Shown: piece by piece, positions 43,424 to 52,638 of the stretch | Numbering within the stretch: position 1 is the first letter of the stretch | Layout of the letters: each line of letters begins with the position of its first letter | From: an uncultured Dehalococcoidia bacterium | GTDB taxonomy: Bacteria > Chloroflexota > Dehalococcoidia > Lucifugimonadales > Lucifugimonadaceae | Assembly: GCA_951812795.1 (NCBI GenBank) | Contig: OX638325.1 | Coordinates: 1,178,001 to 1,242,000 of the forward strand | DNA length: 64,000 nucleotides | Direction: 5' to 3' | Notes under the pieces: generated by a model | Told to the model about the DNA's origin: nothing | Database searches by the model: none | Seen by the model: the letters and a program-made list of their open reading frames with translations, nothing else | Position numbers and translations under genes: made by a program

Positions 43424-46400
43424 TTACGGTGCGATGCCGTCTTCGTAGTAGACCCACACGCCAGCGCCGATTTCAATGCTGTCATCCTTAGCCAGGTTTT
43501 CGAACCGGCTGAAGGTCGGGTCCCAGGTGTACGCTCGAATGTAGTGGGAACCTAGGTACTCGCCTGCTTTAACTGGTACGTCGCCGCTCTTCAAACCGAT
43601 GCCGAAGTGGCCCTCCGTCTGGTCGCCGTCTTGGTCGATCACGCCGACGAAGTTCCATCCGGGTTTCGTGTCGATGTCGACCGGTGTCCCTGGCGAGCCA
43701 GAGTCACCACGGCCAACTGGGCCCTGCAGCGCCACGGGTTGGTTCACGAACTTGTCGGACTTCACCCAGTAACCGTACTTCGATTGAACGTCGTTCAATG
43801 CGCCGTACTGCTGGTTCGATTCCCATACGCCGTCGCGTCGCGTTGCGATGCGCCAGCCTTGCGTGTCCCAACCGATAACGGTCGTGATCGCCGCGTCTGT
43901 GAAGACCGAACCGATAGCCGTGTCGATCGGGCTGGCGGGCACCGAGATGGCGTTCCAACCGGCCTGGAGCTCGATCACGAAGTCTCCACGCTCGACAACT
44001 TCGAATTCGTAGTCGAAGGCAACCTCGTTACCAGCTGCGTCAGATGCCTGGACCTCGACCTCGTGGTCGCCCTGCGAGAGGGTGTCGGGCCAGTAGACGA
44101 AGCGGTTCATGCTTGGCATTGTGAACTGGTCGGCGATCTCGACATTGTCAAGTTCGACCGAGTCAAGGGTCACCGTGGAGCCTTCAGTGAAATCGATCAG
44201 GATGAACGGTCGCGACTCTTTCGAGACCCCGCCGTCTTCCGGCTGCAAGTCACCGTTTTCCTCAGGCGACAATATCTCGTCGTCGAACGTGAACTCAGCC
44301 GATGCCGAACCCCAGTTCTGCATGCTGTAGCCTGATCGGTCACGGGCGAATGCCACCGCAGTAATCAATCCATTCTCCAGCTCTTGACTACCGCTCCGGT
44401 TCTGCCAGGTGTGATCCCAGTTCTCGCCCGGGCGGGACAGCGATGAAACGTCCAATCCCATCAGAGGGTAGTTGTCTTCGAAATCGTCACTGTCATCCTC
44501 GGCTTCGTAGCCGCAGGTGAATTCGTATGCAGGAGCGGAGCCAGTACTCGGCGACGTCATGTTCGGCTCTATTAGGTCGAGCGGCTTGCCGCTGAACGAA
44601 CCGTTGAGGTTCGCCACGAAGTCGTCGATGTCGTGGCTGACTACGCCTGAAGCGTTTTCTTTCACTGTCGTTGAGTCTGAATCAGGTTCTCCGCCGGTAT
44701 TCCAAGCCAAGCTGCTGCACACCACGATGATGCGCGGCGAGCCTTGCAATGCCTCGTCTGAGGACACGTGTACCGTCATCTTGTCTTTGGTCAGCTTCTC
44801 CGGACCTTCATCGCCGGTGCCGATGCCGGAACCGCCGCTCAACGTTACCGTGAGCCTCGGCGTGATACCGTCATTAGCTTCGAAAGCTTCCGCCACGCGG
44901 CCGACTTTGTCATTGCCTGCTAGGTCCTCGACTGTTTCGCCCACAGTGATGCCGACCTCCGGCGTGGCGTCAGACGCCAGTTCGGATGCAAGCTTCAAGA
45001 AGACGTAGTCCTTGGCTACGTCGACATCGACGATTTGCCCAGCCGTCCCATCGTCAAGCTCCACCGTGAATGTGCTTGTGCTGACTGTATCCGATGACAA
45101 CGGGCCGTCGAAAGCGACCATGATGCCCGTGCGATCCGGGATCGCCTGATCGTCAGCGTTCAAGCCGTAGTAGCCGGTGGCCGTCGCATCTTCATTAATC
45201 TCAGGGTCTTTGTCATCGAGTTTGATGATGTGCGCCGAGTAGTAACCCAGAACGTTGTGCTTCAGACCATCGGGGTCGCGGTCGTCCGCTTCGTCCTCTC
45301 CCCAAGCGTTGATGAAGCGCGGGTTGGCACGGTCAGAGTCGGAGAAACCGATGTTGCCGGCCATGTCCAGCACGAACGCCTGGAAGTCGATCTCGAATTC
45401 CCTGTCACGCGTGTCGGCGTTGCCGCTGGCGTCTTGCAGGTTCAGGCGGACCGAATCGTCGAACGATCCTCGGATCGCACCGTCGTCGTGCTCTTCTGCT
45501 TCGATGTAGCAAGTTGCGTCTTCACAGGAATCGTCGCCCAAGGCGTAGAGGTCGCTTGCAGAAGTAACACCTACCGTCATATCCGTATCGCTGGCATAAC
45601 CGGTGTATTCACCGATGTGCGTAACCTTGCCCATGCCATTCGAGCCAGAACCATCGACCTCGTTAGCGTCTGGAGCGCCAATTTCATTCAACGCAAAGTC
45701 GCTGTTCTTGCCGTCGTTGCCGTCAACGTCGTTATCGACCACCAGCCGGAACGACTTGTCAACGAGTCCGGAATCCGGGTCTTCAAAGCTACCAATAAAG
45801 TCTGGCGACCTATCGTTGCTGGAAGAACCGTTTGCCGGCGAGGTTATGTCGATCGAAGGTGCACGGTTGTCGATCTCGATGCGTAGCGTTTGCGTGTTGC
45901 CGTCAGTGTCGCGGTAGGTGATCGTCACCGGACCGCTCTCGACTCCGAGGACTACGGGGTTAGACTCCGTTACATCCTCGCTGTTGGAGCCGATTTCGAG
46001 TCCCCAGTTGTCACGCTCCACATTGTTTGTGTGAATTCGACCGTCACCGTCAGCGTCGGTCAGCCGCAAGAATCCTTGGTATACACCGTCGAAGCGGTCA
46101 GTCTCAGTCAACTGAAGGTTTACCGAGCGAGTATCGCCGTCGGCGCTCGCCTCGACTCTCAACGCCGTGTTGTCTGCCTTCTCGTCGTCTGTGTAGTCGA
46201 CGTTGTTGGGTTCAGCTGTTGCCACGGCATCGGCACCGGGGTCCACTGCGTCCGTGTAACCGCATTGCCAGCTGTCTGCGGGCGGGGTGCCTACACGTTC
46301 GTTAGTCGGTGTCGAACCATCGGCGCATGTCCAATATTCCTCACCACCGTCCAAGTACTCCACATCGCTCGTCTCGTAGTAGATGGCGTAGATTTGTATG

Positions 46401-47233
46401 TTGCCGCTACTGGGCTTGCCGACGAGAATCCGCAACCAAGGTGCACTGTTGTCGTCGCCACCATTATTGCCCGCGCCTGCATCTTCGTCAACATCGATGA
46501 TCGACGCTTTCAATTCTTGTAAATCGTCGGGCGCTAGGGTTCCGTCCGAATCAACGGTGCATACGGTACCTGAATCTACGCACCCGAAGAATCGGATGGT
46601 ACCGCCGATGTCCATCGGGGCGTATTTACCATCTGAGCCGAGATTGAAGTTCAGCGTATGGACACCTGCCTTATCGATCGTCGTGGCGCTAGTTCCATTT
46701 AACCCTAGACGCACATTGTCTCTACCAGTCCCGTCAGCCGCAGTCTTCCAATCGAGTTCATTGCCGGAGGTTCGTTCTAGAAACCCGTTGATCGCAGCCA
46801 AGGCTGTGTAGGTATTAGCCGGTGTCGCATTATCCGTAGTATTTGGAGCGGTGACTCCAGTTCCCTCAATCAACACTCCAGAGCGCTTGTCGCGTCCAGC
46901 GTCGGCGATGCTGATCTGGATGAGGTCGGAGTCCATAAGGATGGCTCGTGGCTCATCCGACGCCGTCTTCGGGTCGTGGGCGTAGGTGGCGTAGAGCGTC
47001 GAGACTTCTACGTTCTCGTCCCGGATTTCCCATCCGTTCGCGCCGGATTGGACGAGATGACAATCGTCATCGAACACCGTCGCATCAGTGGTCAGGCATG
47101 TCCCCACGTTTAGGGCATCAATGCTGCCGGTAGCGGCATTAACCGTTGGCGGGCCTGTTCCTGCCGACTGCAAAATAAACAGCGCGCCGATTAGCGTAAA
47201 GAGTGCCAGCGCACCCAGCATCTTCGATTTCAT
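43424..47233 (-). CDS. Giant exported surface protein, paralog D
   Basis: A 1269-residue exported protein. The signal peptide (MKSKMLGALALFTLIGALFI) is unrelated in sequence to those of A-C, but the mature part starts with the same module: AATGSIDALNVGTC, FDDDC, YATYAHDPKTASDEPRAIL, LIQISIADAGRDKRSGVL. It has the Ig-like IDITSPANGSSSNDRSPDFI, the SbsA-like IMVAFDGPLSSDTVSTSTF with VEDLAGN, the Cys pair VVCSSLAW and FTCGYEAED, and the C-terminal GWNAISVPASPIDTAIGSVF, KYGYWVKSDKF and GVWVYYEDGIAP. ATG 47233 is chosen because GAGAGAGAG lies 7 nt upstream. D and E are closer to each other than to A-C, judged by NGWEIRDENVE versus DGWDIRDEIED. Confidence 0.85.
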   Translation of the reverse strand: MKSKMLGALALFTLIGALFILQSAGTGPPTVNAATGSIDALNVGTCLTTDATVFDDDCHLVQSGANGWEIRDENVEVSTLYATYAHDPKTASDEPRAILMDSDLIQISIADAGRDKRSGVLIEGTGVTAPNTTDNATPANTYTALAAINGFLERTSGNELDWKTAADGTGRDNVRLGLNGTSATTIDKAGVHTLNFNLGSDGKYAPMDIGGTIRFFGCVDSGTVCTVDSDGTLAPDDLQELKASIIDVDEDAGAGNNGGDDNSAPWLRILVGKPSSGNIQIYAIYYETSDVEYLDGGEEYWTCADGSTPTNERVGTPPADSWQCGYTDAVDPGADAVATAEPNNVDYTDDEKADNTALRVEASADGDTRSVNLQLTETDRFDGVYQGFLRLTDADGDGRIHTNNVERDNWGLEIGSNSEDVTESNPVVLGVESGPVTITYRDTDGNTQTLRIEIDNRAPSIDITSPANGSSSNDRSPDFIGSFEDPDSGLVDKSFRLVVDNDVDGNDGKNSDFALNEIGAPDANEVDGSGSNGMGKVTHIGEYTGYASDTDMTVGVTSASDLYALGDDSCEDATCYIEAEEHDDGAIRGSFDDSVRLNLQDASGNADTRDREFEIDFQAFVLDMAGNIGFSDSDRANPRFINAWGEDEADDRDPDGLKHNVLGYYSAHIIKLDDKDPEINEDATATGYYGLNADDQAIPDRTGIMVAFDGPLSSDTVSTSTFTVELDDGTAGQIVDVDVAKDYVFLKLASELASDATPEVGITVGETVEDLAGNDKVGRVAEAFEANDGITPRLTVTLSGGSGIGTGDEGPEKLTKDKMTVHVSSDEALQGSPRIIVVCSSLAWNTGGEPDSDSTTVKENASGVVSHDIDDFVANLNGSFSGKPLDLIEPNMTSPSTGSAPAYEFTCGYEAEDDSDDFEDNYPLMGLDVSSLSRPGENWDHTWQNRSGSQELENGLITAVAFARDRSGYSMQNWGSASAEFTFDDEILSPEENGDLQPEDGGVSKESRPFILIDFTEGSTVTLDSVELDNVEIADQFTMPSMNRFVYWPDTLSQGDHEVEVQASDAAGNEVAFDYEFEVVERGDFVIELQAGWNAISVPASPIDTAIGSVFTDAAITTVIGWDTQGWRIATRRDGVWESNQQYGALNDVQSKYGYWVKSDKFVNQPVALQGPVGRGDSGSPGTPVDIDTKPGWNFVGVIDQDGDQTEGHFGIGLKSGDVPVKAGEYLGSHYIRAYTWDPTFSRFENLAKDDSIEIGAGVWVYYEDGIAP

Positions 47234-47590
47234 GCTAATTCTCTCTCTCATGCGGATTTCACTCACTATCTTGTGGGTCACCGTATTTGTCGATAGAACC
47301 TCGCCTCAGGCTGACCTTCAGACGCAAGCGATCCCTCGCTCGCATACACAAAAGTTCGCCATTTGGCGTTCATGTTCCCGAATATACGAATCCAGACGAA
47401 TCCGATTCAATGCACCACAACGCGTTTACCAACCGATTTCGCGAGAACTAGGATGTTCCAGGATGGGAGGATGGGGCGTTGGTGGGGGTGAAAAGGGTGG
47501 AGGGGAGAAAACAAACCTCCCCTTCGCCCCGCGAAGGGGACGCGTGCAAGCGAAGCGCCGCACGCAGGGGATGCGCGGGAGGAGAGAGGC
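47234..47590. other. Gap upstream of surface gene D
   Basis: No gene seen. It contains GAACTAGGATG followed by an ATCCT-periodic stretch (47449-47475, inverted) and the CTCCCCTTCGCCCCGCGAAG block with the tail GGGGACGCGTGC.. at 47516-47573. No promoter resembling those of genes A/B is evident. Confidence 0.6.
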
Positions 47591-48022
47591 CTACGGAGTG
47601 CGGGCTACGACTGCGCCGGTTGGTCCGTGGTACTCCAAGATAAGTCTACTCAGTAGCGTACGTCCGATTAGCGCACGGTATGGAGATCGGATGTGAACCG
47701 CCGCGAATTGTCCGTAAGCCGTGAGTCCCAAGTCGGGAACGGAGATTTGTGCCAGATAAAAATCGAACTCTCCGACACCGCCAACACCGCCCAACGCGCG
47801 CCTATCCGCGACCTTAGGTAACTTCAGATCCGTCGCCAATTCAACGTCAATGCAACAATCATCAGCCCCGGTGTCGATCAGAGCCAGCAACAATTCGGAG
47901 GAAATCTCCGCTACGCCGCCGCTTCGATATTCGGGGTCGAAGCCGATCTGGACCGACAACCTCGGCCCGGTCTGCACGAGTTCGAATGGATCACCGTCAT
48001 AGCCGCAGTCGACTGAAGGCAT
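47591..48022 (-). CDS. Retropepsin-like aspartic protease, second gene of a coupled pair
   Basis: A 143-residue protein with the clan AA motif LALIDTGADDCCIDVELATDL (DTG at 50-52), the second-half strand LTAYGQFAAVHIRS and the terminal IGRTLLSRLILEYHGPTG, matching single-domain bacterial retropepsins that work as dimers. Two adjacent Cys follow the active-site turn. ATG 48022 shares one base with the stop of the upstream gene (TGATG), so translation is coupled. No signal peptide is present, so action is probably cytoplasmic. The target is unknown. The first 30 residues contain PRLSVQIGFDP, a strand that precedes the core in this family. Confidence 0.72.
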   Translation of the reverse strand: MPSVDCGYDGDPFELVQTGPRLSVQIGFDPEYRSGGVAEISSELLLALIDTGADDCCIDVELATDLKLPKVADRRALGGVGGVGEFDFYLAQISVPDLGLTAYGQFAAVHIRSPYRALIGRTLLSRLILEYHGPTGAVVARTP

Positions 48023-48255
48023 CAATTCACTCGGAAAACGGACGGAACGTGTGAAATTTTTTCGCGCCCGACTTGCCGTATCAAGAACACATCTTCGCCG
48101 AACCTGTCCAATGCTTCGTCTGCGGCATCATCGAGAGACGGGTAGATTCCGACTAACGCGCGATCGTGGAAAAGCGCCCATTCGCCGTGGTGCTCCGCCT
48201 CCAAAACCTCGCGCATTCGATCAAATGCCGCTATTTCTAGGTCTAACTTATCCAT
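48022..48255 (-). CDS. Small acidic protein coupled to the retropepsin gene
   Basis: A 77-residue protein beginning MDKLDLEIAAFDRMREVL (helix), then HHGEWALFHDRALVGIYPSL, then a helix DDAADEALDRFGEDV and the strand FLIRQVG. I recall similar small proteins (helix, WALFHDGxLVG, EAAxxALxxFG, LIRQVG) preceding retropepsin-like genes in other bacteria; this recollection could not be checked. The strict coupling suggests the two act together, for instance as substrate, inhibitor or adaptor. A toxin-antitoxin-like arrangement is possible but unproven. Confidence 0.65.
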   Translation of the reverse strand: MDKLDLEIAAFDRMREVLEAEHHGEWALFHDRALVGIYPSLDDAADEALDRFGEDVFLIRQVGREKISHVPSVFRVN

Positions 48256-48304
48256 GATTAGTACAGATTAACACCCAAACAACTGACACCCATCATTCCA
48301 AATC

Positions 48305-48440
48305 CCTTGGATGGACGTTCCGTCCGCCGAAGCACCCGCGTCCGCGGGAATGACGTCCGGTCCGGTTTCCCGCAAACAACCCGTCATTCCCGCCAGCCAA
48401 CGTCATTCCCGCGGACGCGGGAATCCAGAGAACATAAAGC
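48305..48440. repeat. Cluster of CATTCCCGCGGACGCGGGAATG palindromes
   Basis: GGATGGACGTTCCGTCCGCC (from 48309), a half element CCCGCGTCCGCGGGAATGACG near 48330-48352, CGTCATTCC near 48380, and a complete CGTCATTCCCGCGGACGCGG element ending GAATCCAG around 48402-48430. Copies flank the GIY-YIG gene on both sides, the others near 48811-48839 and 48922-48950. Confidence 0.8.
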
Positions 48441-48477
48441 ACGCCGTTTCCTACCACGACCACGCCACGTCAGTTCC

Positions 48478-48765
48478 TCACACTAAGTCCTCGTACAGGT
48501 CTCGCCAACTCGGATTCATCTGCTCGATAAGATCGAGCTTCCACTCCCTTCGCCAACGCTTGATGTTCTTCTCGCGTTGGATCGCATCCTCAATGTCTTC
48601 GTACTCCTCGTACCACACGAATTTGTGCACAGCGTATCGCTTCGTAAAACCATCGACCCAATCGTTCTTGTGCTCCCAAATGCGTTGCACAAGGTCGGAT
48701 GTAACCCCGATGTAAAGCGTCCCATTTCGCTTGCTGGCGAGAATATAGACGTAGCTCAAACCCAT
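48478..48765 (-). CDS. GIY-YIG nuclease superfamily protein
   Basis: A 95-residue single-domain protein. The GIY-YIG signature appears as YVYILAS (5-11) and GTLYIGVTSDLVQRIWEHK (15-33, with Arg 28), and the conserved Glu in DIEDAIQREKNIKRWRREWK (near 65). It has the length and the KRWRREWKLDLIE tail of the small UPF0213/YhbQ-like group. ATG 48765 (MGLSYVY) is preferred; an open extension to 48786 exists. The gene is enclosed by dispersed CATTCCCGCGG palindromes. The role is unknown: repair or a mobile-element-related function are both possible. Confidence 0.85.
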   Translation of the reverse strand: MGLSYVYILASKRNGTLYIGVTSDLVQRIWEHKNDWVDGFTKRYAVHKFVWYEEYEDIEDAIQREKNIKRWRREWKLDLIEQMNPSWRDLYEDLV

Positions 48766-48810
48766 GTCACTCAATGTAAAACCCACGACTCAAGTGTCGC
48801 GCGCAGACGC

Positions 48811-48952
48811 CGTCATTCCCGCGGACGCGGGAATCCAGGGAGCATAAAAACATCCGGTTCTCCCGACCAACGATGCACTCCGATCTCGCACCCGCGGCAC
48901 CAACGGCGTGCTTTGTTTTTCCCTGGATTCCCGCGTCCGCGGGAATGACGTC
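48811..48952. repeat. Inverted pair of CATTCCCGCG palindromes
   Basis: CGTCATTCCCGCGGACGCGG lies near 48811-48839 followed by a spacer with AGGGAGCATAAAAACATCC. An inverted copy lies near 48922-48950, preceded by GTTTTTCCCTGG. The two enclose about 80 bp. An ATCCT-type tail CCTTCGCATCCTAGTTC ends at 48982. Confidence 0.8.
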
Positions 48953-48990
48953 GGCACCCCTCCCAATCCTTCGCATCCTAGTTCACACCC

Positions 48991-51900
48991 CTATGGCGCG
49001 ATCCCGCCCCCATAAAACACCCAAACCCCGTCGCCGATCCTCATCGTGTCAGTTGGGCGGAGCGTATCGAAGCGGTTGAACGTGGCGTCCCAGGTGTAGG
49101 CTCGGATGAAGTTTGGTCCTAGGTAGTCGCTTGCTGTCACGGGGACGTCTTGGCTGTCGCGTAGGGAGATGCCGAAGTGGTCTTCGGTCTGGTCGCCGTC
49201 GTTGTCGACTACGCCGACGAAATTCCAGCCGACCAATGTCGGGATCTGGTAGAGGCTCGGGACGACGCCGTCGCTCCGCCGGATCGTGCCGCGCAGCGCA
49301 ACGCGCTGCTGGACGAACGATTCCGATTTCACCCAGTAGCCGTAACGGGCACGCACGTCGGTAAGGGATCCGAACGTCTGGCTCGATTCCCAGACGCCGT
49401 CGCGGCGCACCGCAACGCGCCATCCTTCGGTATCCCATCCAATGACCGCCTGGATCGCCGGGTTCGTGAACACTGATTCGATGTTCGTATCTATTGGATC
49501 GGCCGGAACTGATATCGCGTTCCAACCGGTAACGAGGTCCAATACGAAGTCGCCGCGCTGCGTCGACACGAATTCCAGATCGAACTCCAAAGGGTTACCC
49601 GCGGCGTCGGTCGCTTCTACGACGATCTCATGCTCGCCGCGCGACATGCTGGACGGCCAGTAGACGAAACGGTTCGTCTCCCGGTTCGTAAAGTCGTCTT
49701 TGATCTCGACGCCGTCCAGAGTTGCGCTGTCGATGGTGACGGTGGTCGGCTCGTTGAATTCGATAAAGATGAAGGGACGCAGTTCGGTCGATGTCGAGTT
49801 GTCTTCTGGTTGAACTTCACCGCCGCCAGGTCGTAGCGGAGACACAAACTCGGTGTCCAAGGTGAAATCGGTCGATGCCGCGCCCCAGCTCTGTACGTAC
49901 TGACCTTCTCGAACGTGCCGCGACCGGTCGCGCGCAAATGCCACGACCAGGAGCCGACCATTTTCGAGCGACGAGATTCCGCTGCGCGAGTTGCGCCACT
50001 CGATCTCCCAGTTCTCGCCCGGCCTCGAATTCATCGAGAACTCCGTCGGTTGGAAAGGGTCGCCCGGGTTGTCTCGGTCAGAGTTGTATCCACATGTGTA
50101 ATCGGTACCGGAGACTTCTCGCGGCCTGCCGTTGAATGCGCCGTGGCGGTTCGCAATGAAATCGTCGATGTCGTACTCGATCGTGCGTCCGTTGACAGTC
50201 TCTTCCCAACTCAAACTTTCACACACCACTACGACGGTCGGCGTTCCCTGCAACGGTTCGTCCGATTCGACGTGGATGTTGATGATGTTGTTCGTCAGCC
50301 GATCCGGCCCTTCGCGGTCCTCTCCCCTGCCCGATCCGCCGCTCAACGTGACGGTTAATTGCGGAGAAATGCCGTCGTTCGCTTCGAATCGTTGCAGCTC
50401 CCGACCCGAAGTGATGTTGCCAGCGAAGTCGCGGATGCTCTCGCCGGCCGCGATGCCGACATACGGCGTCTCATCCGAATCGAGTTCGTCCGCCAACTTC
50501 AAGAAGACATATTGTTCGTCGACATCGACATCAACGACCTCGGCCTCAGATCCGTCGTCCAATTCGACGTAGAAGGTGCTTAATCCGATGGACGAAGGAT
50601 TGATCGGACCATCGAACACGAGCATCACGCCGCGCCGGTCGGGTACCACCTGATCGTCGCGGTCCCGACCGTAATAGCCGGTAGCCGAACGAGTTGTGCT
50701 GACCTCCGGGTCCTTCTCATCTAGGCCGATGATGTGTGCGGAGAGATATCCAAATACATTAGGCGCGTAACGATCTTGGGGATCTTCCTCTCCAAGATCA
50801 TTAATGAAATACGGGTCGTCCAGGTCGGCATCGGAGAACCCAACGTTGCCAGCCAGATCGACGACAAAGGCTTGGAAATCGACACCGAACTCCTGTTCAT
50901 CGCCTCCAAGCCGCAAGCGCACCGAATCGTCGAAACGACCGAGACTGGCACCATCGTCGTAGCGATCAGCTTCGATGAAGCACCGGTCTTGATTGCGACT
51001 GCACGAGTCGTCTCCCAGGTCGAACAGTTGACGCGGGTCGATAACGCCGAACGGATCGTCGCTCGAGGTGCTGTAACCGACGTAGTCCTCTCGTCGTGAC
51101 ACGCTTCCGTTCGGGCCGCTTCCCCGGACATTGAATGTTGGTACGATGCCATCAAGCGCAAAGTTGGGTGAGGAATCCGCGTTGTTGTCCACGACCAATC
51201 GGAACGAGTCTCGAGCGAGACCGGAGTCGTTGTCTTCAAACGATCCGATGAAATCAGGCGAATGGTCATCGCTGGAAGATGCGTGCCGCGGGTGATCGAT
51301 GTCGATGCGCGGCGGTTCGTAATCGATCGCGATGCGGAGCGTTCGTCGGCGTCCGCCTGAATCGCGATACTCGATAGTTACCGGGCCGCTCGCCACGCCA
51401 AGTACCGCCGCATCCGACTCACTACTGCCCTCCGCATCGCGCACGCGCGTGCCCCAGTTAGTACTTTGTGTATCGCTCGGGGAGAATCGTCCATCGCCAT
51501 TGGTGTCGGTCAATCGTAGGTAGCCTTCGTATCGGCCGGTGAATAGACCGGTTTCCGTCAGATATAAGTTGACGGCATCCCGATCACCGTCGGATCTAGC
51601 AAGGATCAGCAGATCGTCGTTGCCGTCGATTTCATTGCTCGTGTATTGAACGTCAACACCGCCGTCCCGTTCGTCCGCTTCGCTGCTTCCGCATCTCCAA
51701 ACATCGTTCCGCTCGCGTGTTGGATCGTCGCCATTGGTGCAGTAGTAATACGACCGATCGCCGACCATCTCTTCGCGCCCGCTGGTCTCGTAGTAGATGG
51801 CGTAGATCAAGATGTCTTTGTTATCCGGCGGGTTGGGGTTGACGGCAAACCAAGGAATGGCCGACGAGCTTGCGTTACCCCAAAACCCGTCTTCGTCAAC

Positions 51901-52638
51901 TGGAATTGAGGATGTGACGTCGTGCAAGTGATCGAAAGTCTCCGGATTGGCATCGAGCGCAACACAGGTGGGTGATGCCGCGGATGATGCCACAATACAA
52001 CCGAAGAACCGTATGTTGCCACCTGAGTCAATCGGCTTATAGCCGGAGGTGCTACCTTCGAAGGTAAGCGTTCCGGAGCCTGGTGTTTGGATAGCAGCAA
52101 TACCGCTCGATTCGCTGACGATCAGCTGGGTATCCATCTCGAACCCGATATCTTCGTCGTCGTCGTCGATGAGATCGCGGTTGCGCAGCAGCCGTCTGAT
52201 TTCCGCCAGATCGTCAGGGTCGGGGTCGTGACCCTTACCTTTTACCAGCACACCGGTCCGCTTGTCACGGTCGGGGTCGTAGACGCTGATCTTCAGGAGG
52301 TCGGTATCTTCGAGAATCGCCCGGGGTTCATCCCAACCCGTCTTGGGATCGTGGGCATACGTCGCGTAGAGGGTCCGCGCATCCTCTATTTCATCCCGGA
52401 TATCCCAACCATCGGATCGATTGGACAAATGGCATGTATCGTCCTCGAATACTGAGGCATCCGTGGCCAGACACGTGCCGACGTTTAGAGCATCAATCAC
52501 ACCAGTTGCAGCGTCCGCACGTTGCACGCCGTATCCGCTCATCTGCACCCCAAAAATGCCGAACGCAATGGAGACGATCAGCGCAATTCCCAACAGGTTC
52601 CACTTTATGTACTTAGTGTTGTGCTGCGGAGTTCTCAT
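48991..52638 (-). CDS. Giant exported surface protein, paralog E
   Basis: A 1215-residue exported protein, the shortest of the five. The signal segment (LLGIALIVSIAFGIFGV) differs from the others, but the mature start AATGVIDALNVGTC, FEDDTC, YATYAHDPKTGWDEPRAIL and LLKISVYDPDRDKRTGVL is shared. Ig-like IDIDHPRHASSSDDHSPDFI, SbsA-like VMLVFDGPINPSSIGLSTF with IRDFAGN, the Cys pair VVCESLSW and YTCGYNSD, and the C-terminal GWNAISVPADPIDTNIESVF, RYGYWVKSESF and GVWVFYGGGIAP complete the set. It is richer in Arg and Ser than paralogs A-C (for example SREDYVG-type segments). Its downstream end lacks the clear terminator hairpin seen after A-D. Confidence 0.85.
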   Translation of the reverse strand: MRTPQHNTKYIKWNLLGIALIVSIAFGIFGVQMSGYGVQRADAATGVIDALNVGTCLATDASVFEDDTCHLSNRSDGWDIRDEIEDARTLYATYAHDPKTGWDEPRAILEDTDLLKISVYDPDRDKRTGVLVKGKGHDPDPDDLAEIRRLLRNRDLIDDDDEDIGFEMDTQLIVSESSGIAAIQTPGSGTLTFEGSTSGYKPIDSGGNIRFFGCIVASSAASPTCVALDANPETFDHLHDVTSSIPVDEDGFWGNASSSAIPWFAVNPNPPDNKDILIYAIYYETSGREEMVGDRSYYYCTNGDDPTRERNDVWRCGSSEADERDGGVDVQYTSNEIDGNDDLLILARSDGDRDAVNLYLTETGLFTGRYEGYLRLTDTNGDGRFSPSDTQSTNWGTRVRDAEGSSESDAAVLGVASGPVTIEYRDSGGRRRTLRIAIDYEPPRIDIDHPRHASSSDDHSPDFIGSFEDNDSGLARDSFRLVVDNNADSSPNFALDGIVPTFNVRGSGPNGSVSRREDYVGYSTSSDDPFGVIDPRQLFDLGDDSCSRNQDRCFIEADRYDDGASLGRFDDSVRLRLGGDEQEFGVDFQAFVVDLAGNVGFSDADLDDPYFINDLGEEDPQDRYAPNVFGYLSAHIIGLDEKDPEVSTTRSATGYYGRDRDDQVVPDRRGVMLVFDGPINPSSIGLSTFYVELDDGSEAEVVDVDVDEQYVFLKLADELDSDETPYVGIAAGESIRDFAGNITSGRELQRFEANDGISPQLTVTLSGGSGRGEDREGPDRLTNNIINIHVESDEPLQGTPTVVVVCESLSWEETVNGRTIEYDIDDFIANRHGAFNGRPREVSGTDYTCGYNSDRDNPGDPFQPTEFSMNSRPGENWEIEWRNSRSGISSLENGRLLVVAFARDRSRHVREGQYVQSWGAASTDFTLDTEFVSPLRPGGGEVQPEDNSTSTELRPFIFIEFNEPTTVTIDSATLDGVEIKDDFTNRETNRFVYWPSSMSRGEHEIVVEATDAAGNPLEFDLEFVSTQRGDFVLDLVTGWNAISVPADPIDTNIESVFTNPAIQAVIGWDTEGWRVAVRRDGVWESSQTFGSLTDVRARYGYWVKSESFVQQRVALRGTIRRSDGVVPSLYQIPTLVGWNFVGVVDNDGDQTEDHFGISLRDSQDVPVTASDYLGPNFIRAYTWDATFNRFDTLRPTDTMRIGDGVWVFYGGGIAP

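Noticed and set aside
29473-52455. Many long open frames antisense to the surface-protein genes (for example 43607-44335 and 45230-45886 on the plus strand)
   Set aside because: They mirror Asp/Glu/Thr-rich codons of the true genes, lack ribosome binding sites and show no recognisable motifs. The sense frames have signal peptides and conserved domains.
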